Shown one piece after another: positions 1 through 6,553 of a stretch of 18,205 bases of DNA (positions within the stretch are counted from its first letter, which is position 1; every line of letters starts with the position of its first letter). The notes below the pieces were generated by a model. It searched no databases, had not been told where the DNA came from, and worked only from the letters and a program-made list of their open reading frames with translations. Location of the stretch: NCBI GenBank assembly GCA_020200935.1, contig JAIVHR010000166.1, forward strand, positions 1 to 18,205, in the 5' to 3' direction. The translations under genes were made by a program, and so were the position numbers. Source of the stretch: Sphingomonadales bacterium. GTDB lineage: Bacteria > Pseudomonadota > Alphaproteobacteria > Sphingomonadales > Sphingomonadaceae.

Positions 1-294
1 TTCGAGCTGCGCTATCCGCCGATGGCGCCGACCGAAGGCAACCGGGCGCTGCTGGCGCGGCTCAATGCGGTCAACCGCGATCTCGGGTTGGCCGAACAGC
101 CGGTGCTCGATCCGCTCAAGCGCGGCGCCGGCGACATCAATTTCGTCGCCGACCGGATCGACGGCATCGCCGGGCTCGGGCCGGCCGGCGAGGGCAGCCA
201 CACGCCGGGCGAGACGATCGACCTGCCGAGCATCCGCCGCCAGGCCAAGCGCGCCGCGATCCTGATGACCCGGCTCGCCGCCGAGCCGCGCTAG
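1..294 (+). CDS. M20 family metallopeptidase (glutamate carboxypeptidase-like), 3' end only
   Basis: The reading frame is open from the first base, so only the last 97 residues are present and the start lies outside the window. The tail reads like the C-terminus of M20 zinc carboxypeptidases of the CPG2 type: PPMAPTEGN, then DPLKRGAGDINFVAD, then GLGPAGEGSHTPGE, and a closing KRAAILMTRL helix. In that family the GAGD and SHTPGE segments belong to the catalytic domain, with the His acting as a metal ligand; this is family knowledge, not shown here. The stop TAG at 292-294 interlocks with the stop of the convergent lectin gene (shared CTAG, 291-294). Substrate cannot be told from this fragment. 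Confidence 0.85.
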   Translation, partial: FELRYPPMAPTEGNRALLARLNAVNRDLGLAEQPVLDPLKRGAGDINFVADRIDGIAGLGPAGEGSHTPGETIDLPSIRRQAKRAAILMTRLAAEPR

Positions 295-1379
295 TCCCGG
301 CTTTCGACCTCCAGCCATTCGTCGATCAGCGGCGCCGCGCCGGGCGCGGCCGCGACATCGCGGACGCTGACATTGACCTTGGTATAGGTGATGCCTTCGT
401 AATTGCCGTTGACGGCGAAGATCAGCTCGGCATCGTCGGTGGTGACGATCTTGACCTTGGCGCTGTAGGGCAGCGAGATGTCGGCCCGCCCGATCGACAT
501 CGTCGCATCGACGGTCTTGTGCGGCGGCACCTTGACCGGGAATTTCCAGGTCTCGGTCTTCTCCTCGGTATTTTCCTGGCCGTAGGTGCCCGACACGCTG
601 ACCTTGAAGGAAAAGCCGCCCTCGGCCTGGGCGACGATCGGCACGCCGGCGGTCACCTTGTAGCTGACCGCGAATTCCATCCCCGCGGTGATCGACCAGG
701 ATTCCTTGTAGGTCAGCTTCTTGGTCGCCTCGAACGCATATTCCTGCGGCTCGTCGAGGCCGTTCTCGTAGGTCACCGAGGCGAGCGTCTCGGGCCGGAC
801 ATTCGGCGATTCGTTACCGATCGTCGGATAGTTCATCTCGATCATCGTCGATTGCTTGATCAGCTTGACGAAGACGAAGCCCATCGAATCCATGTCCGAT
901 CCGGCGCGGCCCATGACGCCGACGCACAGGCCCGATCCGATATCGATCGGATATTCCTGCTTGAGCCCCCACTCGTTCATCTTGGCGAAGAATTCGCGGC
1001 CGCGGTTGGTCTTGAAGCGGATGGCGCCGAGCCGGGTTCCCGCCCCGTTGCCCCACAGCGACATCGATTGGACGAGCTCGCCCTTCTCGAAGGCGAATTC
1101 CTGGTAGGGGCCGGCAGCATTGCCGAACTGGGCAACCTTTCCGTTGGTCAGCCAGATCTTGACCGCCTTGATCTGCCAGCCGCCGATCCAGCAGCCGATC
1201 TTTTCGAGCATCGCGCCGTCATAGCCGCCATAGAAGGAGAAGGACTGGCCACCCTGCCCGCCTATGATATGAACCGTCGCGAAGGGATTGGTCGCGCCGA
1301 GCTCGACAGGGCGCGATTCCTCGGCGTCGTCGCGTTGCGACTCTTCGGCCGTCGGAATGGGGGTTTCGTCCGTGAACAT
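291..1379 (-). CDS. Jacalin-like lectin fused to an aerolysin/ETX-type pore-forming domain
   Basis: The protein has 362 residues. Residues about 40-172 look like a jacalin-type beta-prism lectin: GGQGG and FYGGYDG near the start, repeated strands such as IKAVKIWLTNG and GAIRFKTNRG, and a GRAGSDMDSMGFVFVK end. Residues about 180-345 look like an aerolysin/MTX fold: NGLDEPQEYAFEATKKLTYKESWSIT, then an amphipathic Ser/Thr/Gly-rich stretch (about 237-266) that could be the membrane-inserting hairpin, then KTETWKFPVKVPPHKTV. Jacalin-aerolysin fusions are known mainly as sugar-binding pore formers in eukaryotes (zebrafish Dln1/Aep1 type). No signal peptide is visible, so release or cytoplasmic action is open. 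The start at 1379 is chosen because AGGAGA lies about 8 bases upstream; the frame runs open to 1454 without support. The fold call is from motif reading only. Confidence 0.72.
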   Translation of the reverse strand: MFTDETPIPTAEESQRDDAEESRPVELGATNPFATVHIIGGQGGQSFSFYGGYDGAMLEKIGCWIGGWQIKAVKIWLTNGKVAQFGNAAGPYQEFAFEKGELVQSMSLWGNGAGTRLGAIRFKTNRGREFFAKMNEWGLKQEYPIDIGSGLCVGVMGRAGSDMDSMGFVFVKLIKQSTMIEMNYPTIGNESPNVRPETLASVTYENGLDEPQEYAFEATKKLTYKESWSITAGMEFAVSYKVTAGVPIVAQAEGGFSFKVSVSGTYGQENTEEKTETWKFPVKVPPHKTVDATMSIGRADISLPYSAKVKIVTTDDAELIFAVNGNYEGITYTKVNVSVRDVAAAPGAAPLIDEWLEVESRD

Positions 1380-1404
1380 GATATCTTCTCCTATGGCCGC
1401 GTAA

Positions 1405-1433
1405 TTTATAGAAATTCCATACGGTGACCCGAA
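1405..1433 (-). promoter_or_regulatory. Candidate promoter of the lectin/pore-former gene
   Basis: On the minus strand a TATAAA box (plus 1405-1410) lies 17 bases from a weak -35 TTCGGG (plus 1428-1433). The expected transcript start is about 20 bases before the ATG at 1379. The -10 is good and the -35 poor, which would suit a promoter needing an activator. The 19-bp palindrome at 1446-1464 sits just upstream. Confidence 0.3.
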
Positions 1434-1445
1434 TGCAGGAAAACA

Positions 1446-1464
1446 CCATACCAAATTGGTATGG
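1446..1464. promoter_or_regulatory. 19-bp palindromic operator-like site between divergent genes
   Basis: CCATACCAAATTGGTATGG is a perfect inverted repeat: two 9-bp arms around a single central A. It lies in the divergent intergenic space, upstream of the candidate -35 regions on both sides (about 13 bases from the lectin one and 11 from the TTGACC at 1475-1480 on the peptidase side). Size and symmetry fit a dimeric helix-turn-helix regulator (GntR, LacI or TetR type), but no regulator gene adjoins it. A site serving both genes is inference. Confidence 0.55.
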
Positions 1465-1474
1465 AAATATTATT

Positions 1475-1506
1475 TTGACCGACTCGACTTGTTCTTATCC
1501 TATAGT
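1475..1506 (+). promoter_or_regulatory. Possible promoter of the C13 peptidase gene
   Basis: TTGACC (1475-1480) is a good -35, followed by TATAGT (1501-1506) at 20 bases or TATCCT (1496-1501) at 15 bases; neither spacing is ideal. If used, transcription would begin near 1508-1513, which excludes the upstream in-frame ATG at 1456 and favours the ATG at 1525. Confidence 0.25.
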
Positions 1507-1524
1507 TGGATGGCCGGCTTGAAA

Positions 1525-2625
1525 ATGACAAATATGTTCGCGACCGGCACCGAAGATCGCCATGCCTTGCGAGGAAAGCGGCGGATTTTCGCATGGTCGG
1601 CGCGGCGACGCCGGATATTGCATCTGTTCTTTCTCCTCGGGGTTGCCGCTATTGCGATGCCCGTCCCGGCCCAGCCCACCGACGAAGCGTCCGGCCCGGC
1701 GATCGAACATCGGCAGGGTTTCCCGAATTTCCTCAGCCGCCTGTCACCCGCCGAAGCGGCGTTGAGCGCCGATGCGGGACTCGAGGTCGCGCTCGGCGGG
1801 TCGGCGATCGCCGAACTCGAGAATCATCGGCGGCTGACCGCCGCGCTCGGCGCGCTCGCCGCCCAGCGGCCGGGCACCGTCGATGCCTATCTGCTTTCGG
1901 TGGCGCTCGACAGCGATCCGGTGTTCGGCCGCGAGGCGCGCGAAGCGGCGCGGGTGCTGGCGCGGCGCTATGGCGGCGAGGGCAGGACAATCGTGCTCGC
2001 CGGCCCGGACGGCACGAGCGACGATCTTCCGCACGGTTCGCTTTCGGCGCTCTCGATCGCGCTGGCGGGAATCGCCGAGCGGATGGATCTGCGCGAAGAC
2101 GTGCTGCTGCTGTTCGTCACCGCGCATGGCCAGCCGACCGGCCTCGCCTATCATTATGGCGATCAGGGGTTCGGCGGCATGTCGCCGACCCGGCTCGGCG
2201 CGCTGCTCGCCGAACTCGGCATCGAGAAGCGGATGCTGATCGTCAATGCCTGCTTTTCGGGGAGCTTCGTTCCGGCGCTCGGCACGCCGATGAGCGTCGT
2301 CGTCTCGGCCTCGGCGGCCGACCGGACGTCCTTTGGTTGCGCGCCCGCCAACGACTGGACCTATTTCGGCGATGCCTTCGTCAACCGCGCGCTGCGCCGT
2401 CCGCAGGGTCTTCGCGATGCCTTCGACGAGGCGCGGCAGCTCGTCGGCCAGTGGGAGGCGAATGCCGAGCTGTTGCCGTCGGAACCGCGCATCGCGGTCG
2501 GCATGGCGGCGGATAGCTGGCTCGACCCGCTCGAGGCGCGGGTACCCGAAACGGCGATGGCGCGGACCGGCCGGCCGGCGGCCGTACAGGAGGACCAGCG
2601 AACAGGATCGACCGATGCCCAATGA
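1525..2625 (+). CDS. C13-family (legumain-like, clan CD) cysteine peptidase with N-terminal membrane anchor or signal
   Basis: The 366-residue protein starts with a basic patch (ARRRR, 26-30) and a hydrophobic stretch (about 31-47) ending in PVPAQP, which fits a signal peptide or signal anchor placing the rest in the periplasm. The catalytic domain shows the clan CD pattern: a hydrophobic strand LLLFVTAHG with the presumed catalytic His201, and LIVNACFSGSF with the presumed Cys243, followed by SASAADRTSFG. This matches peptidase family C13, which shares its fold with caspases and gingipains. The start is uncertain: in-frame ATGs at 1456, 1510 and 1534 are alternatives and none has a strong ribosome site. 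It is divergent from the lectin/pore-former and overlaps the methyltransferase start by 11 bases. Substrate unknown. Confidence 0.8.
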   Translation: MTNMFATGTEDRHALRGKRRIFAWSARRRRILHLFFLLGVAAIAMPVPAQPTDEASGPAIEHRQGFPNFLSRLSPAEAALSADAGLEVALGGSAIAELENHRRLTAALGALAAQRPGTVDAYLLSVALDSDPVFGREAREAARVLARRYGGEGRTIVLAGPDGTSDDLPHGSLSALSIALAGIAERMDLREDVLLLFVTAHGQPTGLAYHYGDQGFGGMSPTRLGALLAELGIEKRMLIVNACFSGSFVPALGTPMSVVVSASAADRTSFGCAPANDWTYFGDAFVNRALRRPQGLRDAFDEARQLVGQWEANAELLPSEPRIAVGMAADSWLDPLEARVPETAMARTGRPAAVQEDQRTGSTDAQ

Positions 2626-3451
2626 CGAACAGCGCGATTACTGGACCGATCAGGCGGGTCCCAAATGGGTCGAGCATCGCGCGCGGCTCGATGCGATGCT
2701 CGCTCCGGTCACCGCCCTGCTCGTCGCGGCGATCGATGCCGGGCCCGGCGAGCGCATTCTCGATATCGGCTGCGGCAGCGGAGAGCTGGCCTGGTTGCTC
2801 GCCGCCAAGGGCGCGGCGGTGACCGGCATCGATATCGCCGCGCCGATGGTCGAGGCGGCACGACGCGCGGGAACGGGCAGCGCCGAATTCGCCGTCGCCG
2901 ATGCCAGCGAGTTCCGCGCCGAGACGCCCTTCGATGCGGCGGTCTCGCGTTTCGGCGTGATGTTCTTTTCCGATCCCGTCGCCGCTTTCGCCAACATCCG
3001 CGCCAATCTCGCGCCCGAAGGCCGGCTCGCCTTTGCTTTCTGGCAAGCGCCCGACCGCAATCTGTGGGCGATGGTCCCGGCGATGGCGGTGCGGCCGCTG
3101 CTGCCGGAGGCACCGCCGCCCGATCCGCATGCGCCGGGGCCGTTCGCCTTCGCCGACGAGGCGCGCGTCCGCGGGATTCTCGAAGATGCGGGCTTCGCCG
3201 ACATCGGTTTTGCCGCGCATGTGATGGCGATCGGGCTCAGCGATGGCGGCGGGCTCGAGGATGCGACCGAATTCGCCTGCCAGATCGGCCCCGGTGCCCA
3301 TGCGCTGGGCGAGCTCGATGAGTCCGAGCGGCCCAGGGCGCGCGCGGCTATCCGCGCGGCGCTGGCGCCGCATGTCGACGAAAACGGCTCGGTGACGCTG
3401 CCCGGCGCGATCTGGCTGGTGCGGGCGATACGTCCCGCCGAGCGTGGCTGA
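2615..3451 (+). CDS. Class I SAM-dependent methyltransferase
   Basis: The 278-residue protein has a Rossmann methyltransferase core: motif I ILDIGCGSGE at 48-57, the acidic residue after strand 2 in GIDI (D73), VADASEF around 95-101, then FDAAVSRFGVMFFSD and LAPEGRLAFAFWQ for strands 4 and 5. The pattern resembles UbiE/Methyltransf_11 proteins, but the acceptor cannot be told. The start at 2615 lies inside the end of the peptidase gene (11-base overlap) with AGGA about 8 bases upstream, which suggests translational coupling in one transcript. The C-terminus ending WLVRAIRPAERG looks natural, so this gene appears complete. Confidence 0.85.
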   Translation: MPNDEQRDYWTDQAGPKWVEHRARLDAMLAPVTALLVAAIDAGPGERILDIGCGSGELAWLLAAKGAAVTGIDIAAPMVEAARRAGTGSAEFAVADASEFRAETPFDAAVSRFGVMFFSDPVAAFANIRANLAPEGRLAFAFWQAPDRNLWAMVPAMAVRPLLPEAPPPDPHAPGPFAFADEARVRGILEDAGFADIGFAAHVMAIGLSDGGGLEDATEFACQIGPGAHALGELDESERPRARAAIRAALAPHVDENGSVTLPGAIWLVRAIRPAERG

Positions 3452-3470
3452 GGCGCATCTCCGTCGAAGG

Positions 3471-4193
3471 ATGGGAGGCAACACCCACTGGCACCTTGAT
3501 CATACTGGCGGCAATGCCGAACTCCGCGCACGCTATCCCGAAGCCCCGATTATCGCCAGCCGGGCGATCGAGGGCGCGCTCACCGGCTTTCTCGCCGACA
3601 GCCGCCGCGGTGCCGAGGCCTATATCGCCTCGGGCCAAGCCAACGCCGCGACGATCGCCGAGATCGAGGGCGATTTCGCGGCGATGGACGTGCCCGACGC
3701 GCTCCGGCCGACCGATCCGGTCACCGCGAACGCCACGCGCACCATCGCCGGACGCCGGCTGGAAGTGAATCTCGCCCCTCATGCGGCGACCGAGGGCGAT
3801 GTCTGGCTCTACGATCCGGAGGCTGGGATGGTCATCGCCGGAGACCTCGTCGTCGGTTACGCGCCCTTCATGGACACCGCCTGCATCGAAGGCTGGCTGG
3901 CGGCGCTCGACACCATCGCCGCCAAACCCTTCCGGCTGCTGATTCCCGGTCACGGCGCCCCGATGACCCGCGACGGCTTCGATCGCTGGCACCGGGCGTT
4001 CCGCAGGCTGGTCGATTGCGCCGACGGTCCCGCCGAAGCCTCCGCCTGCATCGCCGGCTGGCAATATGACGCCGCGCCATTTCTCGCCGGCGTCGGAGCG
4101 GACCGGATCGCCGCGCTGATCGGCTATTACATGCAGAGCCGGCTGCGCGCCTCCCCGGCCGAGCGCGACCGATACTGTCCGCGGGGCGGTTGA
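3471..4193 (+). CDS. Metallo-beta-lactamase-fold hydrolase, N-terminally truncated
   Basis: The frame begins only a few residues before the family's signature HWHLDH (HxHxDH) metal motif at residues 6-11. A normal member has roughly 60-100 residues first, usually an export signal and an IDTG strand. The rest is in order: APHAATEGD carries the third His, AGDLVV the bridging Asp, and LIPGHG the last His, so the metal site is otherwise preserved. The GTG at 3444 extends the frame by nine residues with no family likeness, and the ATG at 3471 has no spaced ribosome site. The 5' part therefore seems to be missing just after the methyltransferase stop. It may be a broken gene or an assembly loss. 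Confidence 0.7.
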   Translation: MGGNTHWHLDHTGGNAELRARYPEAPIIASRAIEGALTGFLADSRRGAEAYIASGQANAATIAEIEGDFAAMDVPDALRPTDPVTANATRTIAGRRLEVNLAPHAATEGDVWLYDPEAGMVIAGDLVVGYAPFMDTACIEGWLAALDTIAAKPFRLLIPGHGAPMTRDGFDRWHRAFRRLVDCADGPAEASACIAGWQYDAAPFLAGVGADRIAALIGYYMQSRLRASPAERDRYCPRGG

Positions 4194-4216
4194 ATCTGTT
4201 CGCTACCAACCAGTCT

Positions 4217-4327
4217 CGTCATTCCAGCGAAGGCTGGGAAGCGAAGCTGATCGAAGATCCATCTATCCCATCTGGCAGCTATGCGAGAGGGAAAGCGGGA
4301 TAGACCCCAGCCTTCGCTGGGGTGACG
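4217..4327. repeat. Palindromic intergenic repeat A (CCAGCGAAGGCTGG core)
   Basis: The left arm CGTCATTCCAGCGAAGGCTG is repeated in inverted form at the right end, which closes CCAGCCTTCGCTGGGGTGACG; over 23 bases the arms differ at three positions. Each arm also carries a small internal stem, CCAGC-GAAG-GCTGG. This is the style of dispersed palindromic repeat common in sphingomonad genomes. It lies between the convergent MBL and hydroxy-acid dehydrogenase genes and could act as a two-way terminator, though no T-tract is present. Confidence 0.8.
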
Positions 4328-4360
4328 CGGATGGTCTACCCTTCGGAGGAAGACAATTCC

Positions 4361-4383
4361 CGATCAAGTCCGGCATGAAGGAC
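4361..4383. repeat. Decayed half repeat D (GATCAAGTCCGGCATGA core)
   Basis: GATCAAGTCCGGCATGA matches the right arm of repeat C at 9814-9897, but the partner arm is absent and the terminal TGACG has become TGAAGGACG. It is read as a one-armed remnant beside the stop of the hydroxy-acid dehydrogenase gene. Confidence 0.55.
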
Positions 4384-4387
4384 GGAG

Positions 4388-5413
4388 CTAACGCCAGCGC
4401 AGGTTGTCGCGCGACAGATCGGCGATGGTCGCCTTTCCCATCAGCTTCATATCGCGGACCAGTTCGGCCCTGAGCAGCCCGAGCGCCCGTTCGACGCCCG
4501 GCTGGCCGGCGGCGGCCAGCGCATAGAGATAGAGCCGCCCGCCCGACACCGCTTTGGCGCCGAGGCTCAGCGCCTTGAGCATGTGGCTGCCGCGCCGGAT
4601 GCCGCCGTCAAGAATCACGTCGAGCTCGTGGCCGACCGCATCGACGATCTCGGCGAGCTGGTCGAAAGGGGCGCGGCTGCGGATCCGCTCGGCCGCCGCC
4701 CAGTCCATCCGGTCGTCGAGCATGTTCGACATATAGTCGGTCACCCCCATCGCCACGTCCGATCCCTCGGCGACGTGCTCCGAGAGGTTCGGCAGGTCGA
4801 ATTTTTCATGCGTCAGATAGGCGAGCGTCCAATAGGGATGCGTCGCGAATTCCCAGGCCATGCGCGGCGTCATCCTGAGCGGCGTGGTGAAACCGCTGCG
4901 CAAATCCCGCTCGCGATTGCCCCCGGCCGCGGTGTCGACGGTCAGCGCGACGGCATCGAATCCCGCCTCGCGCGCTCGTTCGAGCAAAGCCCGGTTGAGC
5001 CCCTGGTCCTTGTGGACGTAGAACTGGAACAGCTTGGGCGTGTCGATCAGGTCGCCGATCGTCTCGAGGCTGGTCGTGCCGATCGTCGAGATGCCGCACC
5101 AGATGCCGAATTTCTCGGCCGCCTTGGCGACCGCCCGCTCGCCCCGCCAGTGGAAAAGGCGCTGCATCGCGGTCGGCGAGAGGAAGAAGGGGAGGTCGAT
5201 CCTTTTGCCCATCACGGTCACCGACAGGTCGGGCTCGGCGATCCCCGTCAGCACGTCGGGCACGAGGTCGCAATCCTCGAAGGCGCGCGTGCCGCGCGCG
5301 AGCGTCACCTCGTCGTCGGCGCCGCCGTCGATATAGTCGAAGACCGGGCGCGGCAGCCGCCGCTTCGCCAGCTTCCGGAAGTCCGTCACATTGTGGCAAT
5401 CGGTGATCCGCAT
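4388..5413 (-). CDS. lldD: FMN-dependent alpha-hydroxy-acid dehydrogenase (L-lactate dehydrogenase-like) lacking its catalytic segment
   Basis: The 341-residue product follows the FMN-dependent alpha-hydroxy-acid dehydrogenase family nearly end to end: VFDYIDGGADDEVTL, LPFFLSPTAMQRL, GISTIGTTSLE, FQFYVHKD, then VILDGGIRRGSHMLKALSLGA and GGRLYLYALA. Family members, however, have about 45 more residues between AERIR (to residue 245) and SRAPFDQL (from 246). The absent piece normally holds the FMN-contacting Lys and the SNHGGRQLDG motif with the catalytic His and Arg. The junction, near plus 4678, keeps the frame. As written the enzyme should be inactive. The gene lies 43 bases after the XRE-type gene on the same strand. 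The gene symbol is by family likeness only. Confidence 0.8.
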   Translation of the reverse strand: MRITDCHNVTDFRKLAKRRLPRPVFDYIDGGADDEVTLARGTRAFEDCDLVPDVLTGIAEPDLSVTVMGKRIDLPFFLSPTAMQRLFHWRGERAVAKAAEKFGIWCGISTIGTTSLETIGDLIDTPKLFQFYVHKDQGLNRALLERAREAGFDAVALTVDTAAGGNRERDLRSGFTTPLRMTPRMAWEFATHPYWTLAYLTHEKFDLPNLSEHVAEGSDVAMGVTDYMSNMLDDRMDWAAAERIRSRAPFDQLAEIVDAVGHELDVILDGGIRRGSHMLKALSLGAKAVSGGRLYLYALAAAGQPGVERALGLLRAELVRDMKLMGKATIADLSRDNLRWR

Positions 5414-5456
5414 GGTGGTGGACTAGCCGAGCGCCGGAAAGATGCCCAGCTTGGGG

Positions 5457-5981
5457 CTAACGCCGGAACGAGACCTTGCGCTCGGTGCCGTCGGGGAAGG
5501 TTGCGGAGATGATCAGCCGGCCGCCCATCGCCACAATGAGTTTGTCGAGCGTTTCGAGCTGGACCTTGCCCTTGTCGGTGCTGGATTCGATCTGCGCGAG
5601 CCCGCCCTTGGTAATTCCCATATGCGAGGCGACATCCTTTTGCAGCTGTCCGCGCAATTTGCGCAGATCGGCTATCGGGACCGGGTAATCGGCGCTGGTC
5701 GCCGCGCGAGCGTTCCAAAGCGCGATCATGCGAGCAAAGGCACTTTCCCACGAGGAATGATTCTCATGCGCCGCTGCGCTGAAACCGAGGTCTTCACCCG
5801 CAATCAGGCCGAAGCCGCGATGCCGGCTCCACTCGGCCTCGACCGCATAGCCGCCCGGCCCGTGCAAAGTCGCCAGCCAGATTCCGTCGGGGCGCGCCGG
5901 CGTCGATATTTCGAGTTCGGCGTCCTTTTCGCCTGCGCTGAATCGCTCGAGTTCGGCCGCGAGACGTTCGAAACCGTTCAT
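5457..5981 (-). CDS. XRE-type helix-turn-helix regulator with an uncharacterised N-terminal domain
   Basis: The 174-residue protein has a C-terminal helix-turn-helix (about 104-150: IADLRKLRGQLQKDVASHMG, then GGLAQIE) ending in AMGGRLIISATFPDG, a tail often seen in HigA-like and solitary XRE regulators. The first 95 residues, with GIWLATLHGPGGYAVEAEW and HRGFGLIAGED, form a separate beta-rich region I cannot assign beyond recalling similar two-part proteins. It follows the 57-residue small gene by ten bases and precedes the hydroxy-acid dehydrogenase, so the three may be co-transcribed. The palindromes at 6252-6320 are plausible autoregulatory sites. An antitoxin role is possible but no recognisable toxin is present. 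Confidence 0.75.
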   Translation of the reverse strand: MNGFERLAAELERFSAGEKDAELEISTPARPDGIWLATLHGPGGYAVEAEWSRHRGFGLIAGEDLGFSAAAHENHSSWESAFARMIALWNARAATSADYPVPIADLRKLRGQLQKDVASHMGITKGGLAQIESSTDKGKVQLETLDKLIVAMGGRLIISATFPDGTERKVSFRR

Positions 5982-5990
5982 CGAAGCTGC

Positions 5991-6164
5991 TCAGTCGGCG
6001 GCGTCGGGGCACTTCGCGCCGTCGGTTCCGGGCTTGTCAATTTCGATCCTGCCGCGATCTCGGCCCGTGCGGACGACGATCCGGATCGCGCCATTGTCTC
6101 CGAACCAGATGCGATGCCGGCGCGCGTGGAACAGGGCCACGCCGAAGCGTTGCGGTCGATCCAT
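5991..6164 (-). CDS. Small hypothetical protein (57 residues) upstream of the XRE-type gene
   Basis: This frame encodes 57 residues, beginning MDRPQRFGVALFHARRHRIW and continuing with beta-strand-like segments AIRIVVRTG and RIEIDKPG to a KCPDAAD end. I do not recognise a family. It is supported by a good ribosome site (GGAGAG about 6 bases before the ATG at 6164), by a stop ten bases before the next gene, and by a residue mix that looks more protein-like than the other two frames here. The protein is Arg-rich and basic. With the helix-turn-helix gene next door, a regulatory partner or toxin is conceivable but not shown. Confidence 0.45.
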   Translation of the reverse strand: MDRPQRFGVALFHARRHRIWFGDNGAIRIVVRTGRDRGRIEIDKPGTDGAKCPDAAD

Positions 6165-6251
6165 GTCTTCTCTCCGTCGGCGGAGCAGGCCCGCCGATAC
6201 AGTTCAGACACAACATCTTCCATCTCCTTGCCATGTTGATTGAGCAAGTCC

Positions 6252-6320
6252 TTGACTCGCGAACCCCTAATCCGCGCCACGAGATTAGTTATAACTAAAC
6301 TTATGAAGAATGCGAGTCAA
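6252..6320. promoter_or_regulatory. Regulatory region with nested inverted repeats upstream of the small gene/XRE operon
   Basis: TTGACTCGC (6252-6260) recurs inverted as GCGAGTCAA (6312-6320), and between them lies the perfect 14-bp palindrome TTAGTTATAACTAA (6285-6298) in a locally AT-rich stretch. On the minus strand the 6320-6315 TTGACT could serve as a -35, but no convincing -10 is found at 16-18 bases. The layout suits autoregulation by the XRE protein. Apart from this site and repeat B, I see nothing in 6165-6553. Confidence 0.5.
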
Positions 6321-6332
6321 GCCGTTTTCTTT

Positions 6333-6421
6333 CGTCACCCCAGCGTAGGCTGGGCCAATCTCGAGGCTGCCATCGCGCGACCGACGGTTGGGATAAGATT
6401 CCAGCCTTTGCTCGAATGACG
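6333..6421. repeat. Palindromic intergenic repeat B (diverged copy of A)
   Basis: It starts CGTCACCCCAGCGTAGGCTG and ends TTCCAGCCTTTGCTCGAATGACG, an imperfect inverted pair of the same CCAGC...GCTGG type as repeat A but with more changes in the right arm. It sits between the divergent small-gene operon and the ATP-grasp gene, 12 bases from the TTGACT box. Confidence 0.7.
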
Positions 6422-6553
6422 ATATATACTCGCTGAAAGCCGACAGCCTCCCAATTTTCTCTGTCCTACACGGCCACGGACTTGTATCTGGAACGCATCG
6501 TCATTCTCCATCGAACAACGGCCCCCGAAACGGGGCGAGGTAGTGTCAAGCAA

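Noticed and set aside
519..1427. Open frame of 302 residues on the plus strand opposite the lectin/pore-former
   Set aside because: The minus-strand product has two recognisable domains and a good ribosome site; the plus frame has neither.
5978..6280. 100-residue frame from GTG 6280 upstream of the XRE gene
   Set aside because: The second half is Ser/Ala/Thr-rich shadow sequence and the 57-residue frame over the same bases has a better ribosome site and residue mix; the first 40 residues remain unexplained.
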